NCBI GenBank assembly: GCA_018335675.1
Contig: JAGXRQ010000059.1
Span: 1 to 64,000, forward strand
DNA length: 64,000 nucleotides
Direction of reading: 5' to 3'
From: Bacteroidota bacterium
Lineage (GTDB): Bacteria > Bacteroidota > Bacteroidia > Bacteroidales > UBA7960
In this document: positions 51,166-61,215 of the stretch, in pieces
How positions within the stretch are numbered: the first letter of the stretch is position 1
Layout: each line of letters begins with the position of its first letter
Made by a program: the position numbers and the translations under genes
Notes under the pieces: model-generated
The model's input: only the letters and a program-made list of their open reading frames with translations
Told to the model about the DNA's origin: nothing
The model's database searches: none

Positions 51166-51996
51166 TTAATCTAAATGATATTCGTATTCAGCAATAATTT
51201 TGTTTAAAACCATATTGCCCTGAGTATCATAACGCCTTTCTCTAATTATATGTGGGTAATTATCTGTATTGGCTTCTGCTGAGTACTTAATTGAATAGGT
51301 ATTCCAGTCAAATTCAGGATATGTGCTACATACCGCATCTAAAACAAAATTTGGATTCAGGCAAGAAATAATGCTAAACAAAGATTCAGTGTAAATATTG
51401 AAATTTCTGAAGATTCTTCTGTATGGGTTTTTTGTTTCACAAATTTTAAAATGATAATATAAAACTACCGATCCATTATTTCTGCTTATCCTTGTGATGT
51501 TTCCTCTTGAATCGTATTGAATGCCTGTTGCAATTATAACTCCATCCTTAAGAATTGAATTTAAAGTGTTGTTATCATAGGCAAAAATATAGTTTGAAAT
51601 GAGACTGCCATTGTGGAATCCTCTAATCTCCATTAAATTGTTGCCTAAAAGACTGTATTCAAATTTTTTTTCATTCTGACTTGCTCCATTCTCTGAAAAA
51701 TAAACGTGATGACTATTGTCTTTAGGAATAATCTGATATTCATAAAGAGGCTCAGTTTCATCTGATTCAGCTTGCCCGTATATTAAAGCAGAACCGGTTT
51801 CACCTCTTACATAATACTCAAGGAATGCTCCGCTCTTAACATTTTGACCGCTGAAGATATCGTATTCCCAAACAGTTAGAAATAATTTTTCCTCCGCCAG
51901 ATCTGTATCATCTGGAGGATTGATAGGGTCTTTTTCACATGAAAAAGCAAAAAACAATGATATCAAAATTACTAAGGCAACGTGAAATCTTTTCAT
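51166..51996 (-). CDS. hypothetical lipoprotein
   Basis: MKRFHVALVILISLFFAFSCEKDP lipobox-like; YD-like repeats. Confidence 0.65.
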   Translation of the reverse strand: MKRFHVALVILISLFFAFSCEKDPINPPDDTDLAEEKLFLTVWEYDIFSGQNVKSGAFLEYYVRGETGSALIYGQAESDETEPLYEYQIIPKDNSHHVYFSENGASQNEKKFEYSLLGNNLMEIRGFHNGSLISNYIFAYDNNTLNSILKDGVIIATGIQYDSRGNITRISRNNGSVVLYYHFKICETKNPYRRIFRNFNIYTESLFSIISCLNPNFVLDAVCSTYPEFDWNTYSIKYSAEANTDNYPHIIRERRYDTQGNMVLNKIIAEYEYHLD

Positions 51997-52320
51997 CCAG
52001 TGAAATGATTAGTTAAAAAAAATTTTGTGGCAAAGAAATATTATATTTAAACACAAGTTCAAATTTAAATAAAATTTGTTATAAAACCCAAAACCTCAAA
52101 CACTTTTTTTAAACATTTTTGTGTTTTTCTGTGTATTTGACTATTAACAAGCTGATGCAAAAGTAGTAATTTCGAATTTAAAAAAAATGATTTTTTAATT
52201 ACTTTTGAATTCTTATTTTATAGTGAAGAGGTTATTTTGATATAACTAAAAGACGTTACTGTGAATTTTTTAGACAAAAAACTTATTAACAATAAACATA
52301 ATCAACTTAAATCTTTAGAT

Positions 52321-54354
52321 ATGAAAAAACATTTTGACAATTTATTGATAATTGGGATAATGCTGATTTCTTTAGTTTCTCAAGCAAAAACTAAAGTTAT
52401 GACTGCTGAAACTTTATGGGAGTTTGGACGGGTTAGTGATGTACGTATTTCCCCCGATGGAAAAACTATTTTATTTGGAATTACATATTTTGATATTGAC
52501 GCAAACAGAGGCACCAGAAACCTTTATACAATGCCGGTATCAGGGGGCAAGCCTACTCAGATTACAAACACAACCATAAATGAGTTTAATGCTTTGTGGA
52601 GGCCGGATGGGAAAAAAATTGGTTTTCTTAGCAGTGAAAGCGGTAGTGTTCAGCTTTGGGAAATGAATATTGACGGAACGAACAGAGTGAAAGTATCTGA
52701 TATCCCCGGTGGAATTTCAGGTTTTAATTATTCGCCGGATATGAAGAATATTGTATTTTTCAAGAATGTAATTGTTCTTCCGGGTGTGAAAGACTTATAT
52801 CCAGACCTTCCTAAGGCTAATGCCAGAATTTATGATGATTTAATGTTTCGTCATTGGGACCACTGGACAGACAATTCTTTCAATCATGTTTTCATTGCAT
52901 CTTACAATAACAGTGTTGTTGGAGATTATTATGATATAATGGAAGGGGAGCCGTATAATTCTCCATTAAAGCCTTATGGAGGTATGGATCAAATTATTTG
53001 GAGTCCTGATGGACAAAAACTTCTTTATACCAGCAAAAAACTTTTTGGTAAAGATTATGCGGTTAGTACAAACTCTGATTTGTATTTATATGATGTAAAA
53101 TCAAAAGATACAAAAAATATAACCGAGTTTAATAAGGGGTATGATAAAAATCCTGCTTTTTCACCTGATGGAAAGTTTGTGGCATGGGAAAGTATGGAAA
53201 CTGATGGTTTTGAATCAGATAAAACCCGGATAATGATTTTGGATTTGGCAAAGGGTACTTATAAAGATTATACTAAAGAATTCGACCAAAGCTCTTCAGG
53301 ATTTGTATGGTCAGCAAAATCAGACTTTCTTTACTTCATAAGTGGTGTTAAAGCTACTCACCAGATTTATTCTTTGGAGATTAAAACCGGAAAAATAAAG
53401 CAGCTTACCCAAGGCCGCCATGATTACACTTCAATAAACCTTGCAGGAAGCAGCCTGGTTGCAACACAGATGACTATGGCTATGCCTGTTGAAATATTCA
53501 GGATAGACATAAAAACTACTTCTCAAACACAAATCAGTTTTGTAAATAAAGAAATACTTGACAATCTTAAATTAGCAAAAATTGAGGAACGTTGGGTAAA
53601 AACAACCGATAATAAAGATATGCTTGTATGGGTAATTTATCCTCCGGATTTTGACCCTGCAAAAAAATACCCTGCATTATTGTATTGTCAGGGAGGACCG
53701 CAAAGTGCTGTAAGTCAGTTTTTCTCATACAGGTGGAATTTTCAAATGATGGCAGCCAATGATTATATTATTGTTGCACCTAACCGCAGAGGGTTGCCCT
53801 CTTTTGGTCAGGAATGGAATGACCAAATAAGTAAAGATTATGGTGGCCAAAACATGAAGGATTATCTTAGTGCTATCGATGCGTTGAAGCAGGAGCCATT
53901 TGTTGATGAAAATAGATTGGGAGCAGTTGGGGCTAGCTATGGAGGTTTTTCAGTGTTTTGGTTGGCAGGGAATCATGAAAAACGATTTAAGGCATTCATT
54001 GCACATTGCGGAATGTTTAACCTTGAAAGCTGGTATGGCTCAACGGAAGAGTTGTTTTTTGCAAACCACGATATTGGAGGTGCATATTGGGAAAATCCAA
54101 AGCCAAAAAGCTATGAATTTTCACCACATCGTTTTATTGGCAATTGGGATACGCCTATTCTTGTTATACATGGTGAAAAAGATTTCAGAATCCCTTATAC
54201 TCAAGGAATGGAGGCTTTTAACGCTGCTCAATTAAAAGGTATTCCAAGCAGATTTTTGTCTTTCCCTGACGAAAATCACTGGGTGCTTCAACCTCAAAAC
54301 AGTATTCTGTGGCAAAGGGAATTTTATAGATGGCTCGATCATTGGCTGAAATAA
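52321..54354 (+). CDS. S9 family peptidase (dipeptidyl/acylaminoacyl peptidase-like), exported
   Basis: GAVGASYGGFSVFWLAGNH; ILVIHGEKDFRIPYTQG; PDENHW; start set to MKKHFDNLL. Confidence 0.92.
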   Translation: MKKHFDNLLIIGIMLISLVSQAKTKVMTAETLWEFGRVSDVRISPDGKTILFGITYFDIDANRGTRNLYTMPVSGGKPTQITNTTINEFNALWRPDGKKIGFLSSESGSVQLWEMNIDGTNRVKVSDIPGGISGFNYSPDMKNIVFFKNVIVLPGVKDLYPDLPKANARIYDDLMFRHWDHWTDNSFNHVFIASYNNSVVGDYYDIMEGEPYNSPLKPYGGMDQIIWSPDGQKLLYTSKKLFGKDYAVSTNSDLYLYDVKSKDTKNITEFNKGYDKNPAFSPDGKFVAWESMETDGFESDKTRIMILDLAKGTYKDYTKEFDQSSSGFVWSAKSDFLYFISGVKATHQIYSLEIKTGKIKQLTQGRHDYTSINLAGSSLVATQMTMAMPVEIFRIDIKTTSQTQISFVNKEILDNLKLAKIEERWVKTTDNKDMLVWVIYPPDFDPAKKYPALLYCQGGPQSAVSQFFSYRWNFQMMAANDYIIVAPNRRGLPSFGQEWNDQISKDYGGQNMKDYLSAIDALKQEPFVDENRLGAVGASYGGFSVFWLAGNHEKRFKAFIAHCGMFNLESWYGSTEELFFANHDIGGAYWENPKPKSYEFSPHRFIGNWDTPILVIHGEKDFRIPYTQGMEAFNAAQLKGIPSRFLSFPDENHWVLQPQNSILWQREFYRWLDHWLK

Positions 54355-54356
54355 TT

Positions 54357-55217
54357 ATGTTTGAAAACAGAAAAATTAAAAAGGTGCAGCTTGTGGCAAC
54401 ATTATTAATAATTTTGTCACTGGCTGCAGTGCTTATTATAAAAAACACAAGCAATAAGGCATTAACAAACACATCAAGTTGTGACATCTCTTGCAAGGAT
54501 AAAATCTTAGATGATATATTAAATGATGACATAAATACTTCAAACATTATGACCTCCAAAGAAATTCTAATTGGCAAGATTGATTTTTCAAATGAAACTC
54601 TAGTGTTGATCCCATTGCAGTATGCAAACAGAGAAAGTATTTACATGAACAAAGAGGCTTTTGAAGCATTCCTTGAAATGTATAATGCAGCTGCAGAAGT
54701 TGGAGTAAGTTTGAAGATATTATCAGGATTCAGATCTTTTGAACATCAAAAAACTATATGGGAAAACAAATGGAATGGCAGAGTAAAACTCACGGGAAAC
54801 ATTTCTGCAACTGACATTTCTAATAAACAAAAAAGAGCACTCGAAATACTAAAATTCAGTGCTATGCCAGGCACTTCAAGGCATCATTGGGGAACAGACA
54901 TTGACTTAAACAGTTTGAATAATAGTTACTTTGAAAGCGGTGAAGGTAGAAAGGTTTATGATTGGTTGCTTCAAAATGCAGGCATTTACGGTTTTTGCAG
55001 ACCATATAATGTTAAAGGTAAAGACAGATTAGCCGGATATGAAGAGGAAAAATGGCATTGGTCGTATATGCCTGTTGCAAAAAAATATCTTTCAGACTAT
55101 ATTGAGATAATTACTTATGAAGATATTAAAGGTTTTGATGGACATGAAACGGCAGAAACAGTTCAAGTAATTGAAAAATATGTTATGAGCATAAATCCTG
55201 AATGTAAATACAAATAA
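54357..55217 (+). CDS. M15 family D-alanyl-D-alanine carboxypeptidase (VanY-like)
   Basis: LSGFRSFEHQKTIW; PGTSRHHWGTDIDLN; EEKWHWSYMP. Confidence 0.88.
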   Translation: MFENRKIKKVQLVATLLIILSLAAVLIIKNTSNKALTNTSSCDISCKDKILDDILNDDINTSNIMTSKEILIGKIDFSNETLVLIPLQYANRESIYMNKEAFEAFLEMYNAAAEVGVSLKILSGFRSFEHQKTIWENKWNGRVKLTGNISATDISNKQKRALEILKFSAMPGTSRHHWGTDIDLNSLNNSYFESGEGRKVYDWLLQNAGIYGFCRPYNVKGKDRLAGYEEEKWHWSYMPVAKKYLSDYIEIITYEDIKGFDGHETAETVQVIEKYVMSINPECKYK

Positions 55218-55317
55218 GCATTAATATGAAACGAACATGTTTGCGAAAAAACACGAATACCAATGAAAATAGCAAACATGGAGTTCCATCCAACCACTAA
55301 AAACAAATTATTTACGG

Positions 55318-56451
55318 ATGAAACCAACACTTCCTTCATATATCAAGATAGTTGTTATTCTTATAGGAATAACCCTTGCAGTATTTCTAATGATAGAAGC
55401 AAAATCATTGCTTGTTCCTATCCTGATATCAGGATTGCTCGCGGTTTTGATTAGTCCATTTACTTCATGGTTAGAAAAGAACAAGTTCCCAAGATATTTG
55501 GCTGTTTCGTTAAGCTTAATTGCTCTTCTTGTATTGATTGGATTGCTGTTGTTTTTCTTCTATAATCAGGTTCTTAGTTTTGCAAAAGATATTTCTTTTT
55601 TAGAAAGACGAACAACCGAATTGATAAATGAGATAAATGCGCTCATCGAGAAGTACTCAGATGCGGCAATTCCACTATCAATGTCGCAAATGAAAGACGT
55701 TGTTTTTGAGTATATTACTGAAAATATGTCATCTTTAACAAGGGGTAAAATGGCTACTGCTTCTACTCTTACAATGCTGTTTATAATTCCGGTTTATATA
55801 TACCTGTTTCTTTATTACAGGCATTTTCTCATTTCATTCTTGCTTAAAGCATTTGGCGAAAATAATCACGACAGAGTAAATAATGCAGTGCACAAAATAA
55901 GGCAAGTTATAAAGAACTATGTGAAGGGAATGTTTCTGGTAATAATAATTCTTGCAATTCTAAATACTGCAACATTATATGCTTTTGGGATAAAACATGC
56001 TTTGCTGTTTGGAGTTTTTGCAGCAATGTTGAATGTAATTCCATTTTTAGGACCCATACTAGGCTCCGCATTGCCCATTGTTTATGCTCTTCTTACCAAA
56101 GACTCATTATGGTATCCAGTAGGCATTCTGATAAGTTTTTATGTAATTCAGCTTTTTGAAAGCAATTTGTTTACTCCCAAAATTGTTGGAGGCAAGGTTT
56201 CTATGAATCCGCTAATGACAATTTTTGCATTATTTATAGGAAATTTTATTTGGGGATTGGCCGGTATGATATTGTTTATACCTGGATTGGCTATTTTGAA
56301 AGTTGTTTTTGATGAAATTCCGGGCATGGAGCCGTACGGTTACTTGCTTGGAAATGTAAATGAGGAAAAGAAGGAGAAACGCCGAAGAATAGTTGAGGAG
56401 AAAATAAAACAAGTTAGCGCCAAAATTAAGAAAGCCGGTCGTAAGTCGTAA
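55318..56451 (+). CDS. AI-2E family (PerM-like) transporter
   Basis: Multi-TM; FGVFAAMLNVIPFLGPILGSALPIVYAL; GGKVSMNPLMTIFALFIGNFIWGLAGMIL. Confidence 0.88.
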   Translation: MKPTLPSYIKIVVILIGITLAVFLMIEAKSLLVPILISGLLAVLISPFTSWLEKNKFPRYLAVSLSLIALLVLIGLLLFFFYNQVLSFAKDISFLERRTTELINEINALIEKYSDAAIPLSMSQMKDVVFEYITENMSSLTRGKMATASTLTMLFIIPVYIYLFLYYRHFLISFLLKAFGENNHDRVNNAVHKIRQVIKNYVKGMFLVIIILAILNTATLYAFGIKHALLFGVFAAMLNVIPFLGPILGSALPIVYALLTKDSLWYPVGILISFYVIQLFESNLFTPKIVGGKVSMNPLMTIFALFIGNFIWGLAGMILFIPGLAILKVVFDEIPGMEPYGYLLGNVNEEKKEKRRRIVEEKIKQVSAKIKKAGRKS

Positions 56452-56476
56452 GTCTGCATTTTTATAAATTAACTCC

Positions 56477-57250
56477 TTATTCTTTATTAATATAATCTGC
56501 CGGATATTCAATTTTTTCCAAAAATAACCCACAAGCCGGCACTGAATAGCCCGCTTTTGTGCGGCTTTTGGCTTTTATGATGTGGTCGAAATCCGATATA
56601 GAGATTTTTCCCAAACCTACATCCACCAATGTTCCGACTATCGCTCTTACCATATTTCTCAGAAATCTGTCTGCTGTAATTTTGAATATCAGTAAATGTT
56701 CATCTTTTATCCATTCTGCCGAAATAATTTTGCAGTTGTTGGTTTTGGTTTGTGTGTTTGATTTTGAGAAACTTGTAAAATCAGTATGTTTGAATAATAA
56801 TTTTGTTGCTGCCTGCATTTTCTCTATATCAAGAGGTCTGTTATTTATCCACGCTCTGCCTTGTAAGAAGGGGTCTTTTTTAGTGCTTATTTGATAATGG
56901 TAAGTTCGGCTTATTGCATCAAAACGTGCGTGAGCATCATTTTTTACAGAGAAGATTTCATGAATTGCAATGTCTTTTGGTAGAATACTGTTGAGTTTGA
57001 AAACAAGATTTTTTTTCGCAATTTTTTCAGGTGAAAGTTTTGTGTCAAAATGAGCAAAGTATTCACGCGCATGAACTCCTGTATCTGTTCTGCCGGCACC
57101 TGTCAAATTTACATCTTCTCTTAAGATAGTATTTAGAGCCTCTTCCAAAGTTTCCTGAACCGTAACATCTCCCGGCTGCTTTTGCCAGCCATGGTAGTTA
57201 GTTCCGTCGTAGGAGAGCTTTATAAAGTATCTATGATTCAAAATAACCAT
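56477..57250 (-). CDS. truA: tRNA pseudouridine(38-40) synthase TruA
   Basis: YDGTNYHGWQKQPGDVTVQ; GAGRTDTGVHAREYFAHFD; RFLRNMVRAIVGTL. Confidence 0.95.
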   Translation of the reverse strand: MVILNHRYFIKLSYDGTNYHGWQKQPGDVTVQETLEEALNTILREDVNLTGAGRTDTGVHAREYFAHFDTKLSPEKIAKKNLVFKLNSILPKDIAIHEIFSVKNDAHARFDAISRTYHYQISTKKDPFLQGRAWINNRPLDIEKMQAATKLLFKHTDFTSFSKSNTQTKTNNCKIISAEWIKDEHLLIFKITADRFLRNMVRAIVGTLVDVGLGKISISDFDHIIKAKSRTKAGYSVPACGLFLEKIEYPADYINKE

Positions 57251-57343
57251 TTTATCATTTCAGCAAAAATACAATTTTATATTGCACTACAAATTAAAGA
57301 TAATTCTTAATTTTACTGCTATTATTGAAATTCTGATTATCCT

Positions 57344-59431
57344 GTGAAAAGATTTTATATTCCCATAAGACTTCGTTTATATTTGCCTGTAAGCTTTATT
57401 ATTACGGTTATTGTAATTGTTATAACTGTTTTTTTTGTGAATAAGTCAATTAACATAATTGAATCCCAAATACTTAATAATCTCGAACTTGAAGTTCAAA
57501 CAATTGAGAAAATGTTTGAGCGCGAAGCTGCATTTAAACTTGAGAAGGTTAAATCAAATCTTAAAGTCGCCTCGGCAGTTTTTAATAGTAGTGATTTTAG
57601 AATTGGGAATGAAGTGCATGATGTGGATGTAAAGAATCAAATTTCAGGTGAATCTCACAAAACAAAACTAAGAAACTGGAAAATTGCGAATAGAGAGCTT
57701 TTTGGTGATGAAGTTTTTGTAGATAGTTTGAAGAATTTGTTTGGAGGAACCATAACCATTTTTCAAAAGATAGACAGTGGCTTTGTCAGAATGTCAACTA
57801 ACGTCCTAACTGCTGAAAATATTAGGGCTGTAGGAACATATATTCCGATGAACTCTCCTGTGATTAAAGAAGTTCTCTCCGGAGAAACTTACTTTGGGCG
57901 GGCTTTTGTTGTTAACGACTGGTATATTACAGCATACCAACCTATATACGTAAGCAATGAAATTGTTGGAATTTTATATGTTGGCGATAAGGAAAAAGAT
58001 CTTGAAGATCTTAAAACCATTTTGCAAAATCTTCAAATAGGAAAAAGCGGATATCCTTTTGTATTTAATAAGGATGGCTATTTATTAATTCATCCTGAAA
58101 GGGAAGGGGAGTTTTGGGGCGATAGTACTTTGTTTCTAAAAGTTAAAGAGATGAAGAATGGACATTTGAAGTATGAATATCAGGGTGAAAATAAAACAAT
58201 GTCGTTCGTGTATTTTGAGCCTTTTGAGATTTATATAGCCGCAGCAGTATTCGATAAATTTGAAACTTATGAGTTAAGAAGAGATACGATTTTTGGAGCA
58301 GTTATAACAGGTGTGTTGTCATTGCTTATTTTATTGGGTTTTATTTATTATTTTACATCAGATCGCATCTATAGGTTTTTTACAGAATTACAGCAGTCAC
58401 AGAAAAAGTTAGATACAGTTAGTCGAGCTTTGGAAGAGTCAGAAGAAAGGTTTAAGAAGCTTTTCGATAGTACTGGAGACGATATATTTGTTACAGATAT
58501 TAATGAGAATATTGTTGAGGTTAATAATGCAGCATGCGAAACACTTGGCTATTCAAAGGATGAGCTTCTAGGGATGAAGATTACTGAAATCAAATCAGAA
58601 AAAGTAAAAGACAAGGTAGCTGAAAACAGGAAAATCATTTACGAGAAGGGTAGTCATTCTTTTGAATCAGAGCATGTTACAAAGAGTGGCGAAATAATTC
58701 AGGTTGAGTTTACAAGCAGGGTGGTTAGTTATGGCGCCGACAAACTTATTCTTAGCGTTGTAAGAAATATTAGCAGTAGGGTTGAGTCTGAAAGGTTGAT
58801 TTTGAGTGCAATAATTCGCGGGGAGGAGAGAGAAAGAGAGAGATTCGCTAAAGAAATGCACGATGGATTAGGGCCATTGCTTTCTACAATAAAATTATAC
58901 GTAAATGAACTTGATTCTTTTTCAATGTCTGAAACGGAAAGAAAAGAGCTTATCAATCACTGCAACGAATTGTTAGACGATGCTGTAAATTCAACAAGGA
59001 CTATCTCCAACAACCTGATGCCAACAGTAATTCATTCATATGGATTGGTTAAGGCAGTTCAGGCTTTTTGTGATAAAGTAAATAAAACAAATCAACTGAA
59101 AATTGCTTTTGAGACCGAAAACATTGAAGAAAGGCTGGAAAGCGATCTTGAATTGATATTTTTTAGAGTTATCAGTGAGCTTATAAATAACACAATCAAG
59201 CATGCTCAGGCGAAAAATATTTATATCATGCTTATCAAATATGAAACTCGGCTGGTTTTATATTTTAAAGATGATGGAGTTGGTTTTGTTGTTGATGAAA
59301 TTGTTAATTCGGAGAACAAGGGGATGGGGTTGAAAAATATAATTAGCAGAGTAAAATCAATAAACGGAAAGTATAATTTTTATAGTTCACCGAGTGCGGG
59401 ATTTACTCTGAAAATTGAGATAACTATTTAA
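57344..59431 (+). CDS. sensor histidine kinase: Cache-like sensor, PAS, HisKA_3/HATPase
   Basis: TM-flanked Cache-like segment VGTYIPMNSPVIKEVLSGETYFGRAFVVNDWYITAYQPIY; PAS domain; FAKEMHDGLGPLLSTIKLYVNEL H-box; ELINNTIKHAQAKNI. Confidence 0.9.
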   Translation: MKRFYIPIRLRLYLPVSFIITVIVIVITVFFVNKSINIIESQILNNLELEVQTIEKMFEREAAFKLEKVKSNLKVASAVFNSSDFRIGNEVHDVDVKNQISGESHKTKLRNWKIANRELFGDEVFVDSLKNLFGGTITIFQKIDSGFVRMSTNVLTAENIRAVGTYIPMNSPVIKEVLSGETYFGRAFVVNDWYITAYQPIYVSNEIVGILYVGDKEKDLEDLKTILQNLQIGKSGYPFVFNKDGYLLIHPEREGEFWGDSTLFLKVKEMKNGHLKYEYQGENKTMSFVYFEPFEIYIAAAVFDKFETYELRRDTIFGAVITGVLSLLILLGFIYYFTSDRIYRFFTELQQSQKKLDTVSRALEESEERFKKLFDSTGDDIFVTDINENIVEVNNAACETLGYSKDELLGMKITEIKSEKVKDKVAENRKIIYEKGSHSFESEHVTKSGEIIQVEFTSRVVSYGADKLILSVVRNISSRVESERLILSAIIRGEERERERFAKEMHDGLGPLLSTIKLYVNELDSFSMSETERKELINHCNELLDDAVNSTRTISNNLMPTVIHSYGLVKAVQAFCDKVNKTNQLKIAFETENIEERLESDLELIFFRVISELINNTIKHAQAKNIYIMLIKYETRLVLYFKDDGVGFVVDEIVNSENKGMGLKNIISRVKSINGKYNFYSSPSAGFTLKIEITI

Positions 59432-59433
59432 TT

Positions 59434-60093
59434 TTGACAGTTATGAGTGGTAATAAAATAAAAGTTTTTATTGTGGATGACCATGAGATATTCAGAAATG
59501 GGTTGAAAATGGTTTTAGGCAAACTTAAATATGTTGAGCTTGCAGGTGAAGCAGAAAATGGCAAAGAGTTTATAGATAATCTATGCGAAACATTGCCCGA
59601 TATAGTTTTGATGGACATCGAGATGCCTATACTTAATGGAATTGAAGCATCCAAAGCTGCATTGAAGCTTCATCCAAAGTTGAAAATTATTGCCCTAACA
59701 ATGTTTGGAGATGATGAATATATTCAGAGCATGATGGATGTTGGTGCTAAAGGGTTTCTTATGAAAAACATCAATAAAGAAACTCTGGATAAAGCCATTC
59801 TTACAGTAAATAATGGAGGAAATTATTACTCAGAAGAATTATTCGAGTTTTTTACAAAACAGTTTTCTAAAGAGAAAGAATCGCCAGAGTCAGAATTAGA
59901 TCTTACAAGAAGAGAAAAAGAAATTTTACAGCTACTTTGCGAAGGTTTGAGTAATAAGGAAATTGCTGATGCTCTTTTTATTAGCGAAAGAACAGTACTT
60001 GGTCATAAAACAAACCTTTTGACTAAAACGAATACCAAGAATTCATTGAGCTTGATGGCGTTTGCTATTAAGAAGAAGTTGGTGGTTATTTAG
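59434..60093 (+). CDS. NarL/LuxR-type response regulator
   Basis: FIVDDHEIFRNGLKMVL; DIVLMDIEMPILNGIEA; LTRREKEILQLLCEGLSNKEIADALFISERTV HTH. Confidence 0.95.
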   Translation: MTVMSGNKIKVFIVDDHEIFRNGLKMVLGKLKYVELAGEAENGKEFIDNLCETLPDIVLMDIEMPILNGIEASKAALKLHPKLKIIALTMFGDDEYIQSMMDVGAKGFLMKNINKETLDKAILTVNNGGNYYSEELFEFFTKQFSKEKESPESELDLTRREKEILQLLCEGLSNKEIADALFISERTVLGHKTNLLTKTNTKNSLSLMAFAIKKKLVVI

Positions 60094-60143
60094 GTATTAG
60101 GTATTAGGTATTGGGTATTGGGTATCTGGTGTCGGGTATTAGG
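60093..60143 (+). repeat. GGTRTYR heptamer array, copy 3
   Basis: ggtatta ggtatta ggtattg ggtattg ggtatct ggtgtcg ggtatta ggt; fills the gap between the convergent stop codons. Confidence 0.9.
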
Positions 60144-61215
60144 TTGTTCTTCCTAGAAATCTTTTAGAATCGCCCCATTCTCCGTAGCCGATTTCAGCTC
60201 CGGCGAGTTTGATTCGGCCTTCTATGCAGTTTGCGCAGTCTTCGGAACTTTCGTCTGTGCAAGGTTTATTCTCGTATAATTTGTAACTGTCGCGGTAAAT
60301 TCCGGGTGTTATATTCGGCATAAGGATGTTGGCGCCAATGCGTATGGCTTTTTCTCTTCCAATTTTATCAATTGCTTGCAAGGCAGTAGTGGCGGCAATA
60401 TTAATATCTTGCATCATTATTCTTAAAATTGCAACCATCTTTAAGGCCAACCTGAATCTTTCCTCTAAAGGAATTAGGTTGTTTCTTTCTGAATATAAAG
60501 GAGTATCAGCATGTTCAATGTATGGTCCCATTCCACACATATCAATATCCTTTTCCTTCATAAATAATAAATCATCAGCCAGATGCTCTACGGTTTGGAA
60601 AGGTAGTCCTATCATTACTCCCGTTCCAATCTGGAAACCAACTTTTCTCAGTAAGGATAGGCATTCAAGTCTTTTTTCAAAACTGTGATTGTTATCATTG
60701 GGATGCAATTTTGCATAAAGCTCTTTATTTGATGCCTCAATACGGAGCAGATATCTGTGAGCCCCTGCGTTATACCATCTTTGATAAACGTCCTCTGTCT
60801 GTTCGCCACAGGAAAGCGTAATTCCTAATTTTCCTCCTGAAAGTTCTTTTATCTGTTTAACAAGATTTTCGATTCTATCAGAATTATTTGAGCTTTGAAT
60901 TTCGCCCGACTGTATTACAACTGAGCCATAGTTGCTTTTTAATGCAAACTTTGCAGCTTCAATAACTTCATTATCACTTACATTATATCTTTCAACTTTT
61001 TTATTATCTCTCCTAATGCCGCAGTAGTAACAGTTTTTCGAGCAAATATTTGATAATTCTATTAACCCTCTTAGATAAACTTTGTTTCCAACATTATCAT
61101 TCTTAACTTGGGATGACTTCTCAAACAATAACCTTAGATCATCACCTTCTGCTAAAAGCAGTTTAACAATATCCTGCTTATTCAAGTTATCTTTATTTAA
61201 GATATGACTAATCAT
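60139..61215 (-). CDS. hydE: [FeFe]-hydrogenase maturase HydE (radical SAM)
   Basis: ELSNICSKNCYYCGIRRDNKKVERY CX3CX2C; gene order hydG-hydF-hydE; start set at ATG overlapping the hydF stop (ATGATTAG). Confidence 0.92.
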   Translation of the reverse strand: MISHILNKDNLNKQDIVKLLLAEGDDLRLLFEKSSQVKNDNVGNKVYLRGLIELSNICSKNCYYCGIRRDNKKVERYNVSDNEVIEAAKFALKSNYGSVVIQSGEIQSSNNSDRIENLVKQIKELSGGKLGITLSCGEQTEDVYQRWYNAGAHRYLLRIEASNKELYAKLHPNDNNHSFEKRLECLSLLRKVGFQIGTGVMIGLPFQTVEHLADDLLFMKEKDIDMCGMGPYIEHADTPLYSERNNLIPLEERFRLALKMVAILRIMMQDINIAATTALQAIDKIGREKAIRIGANILMPNITPGIYRDSYKLYENKPCTDESSEDCANCIEGRIKLAGAEIGYGEWGDSKRFLGRTT

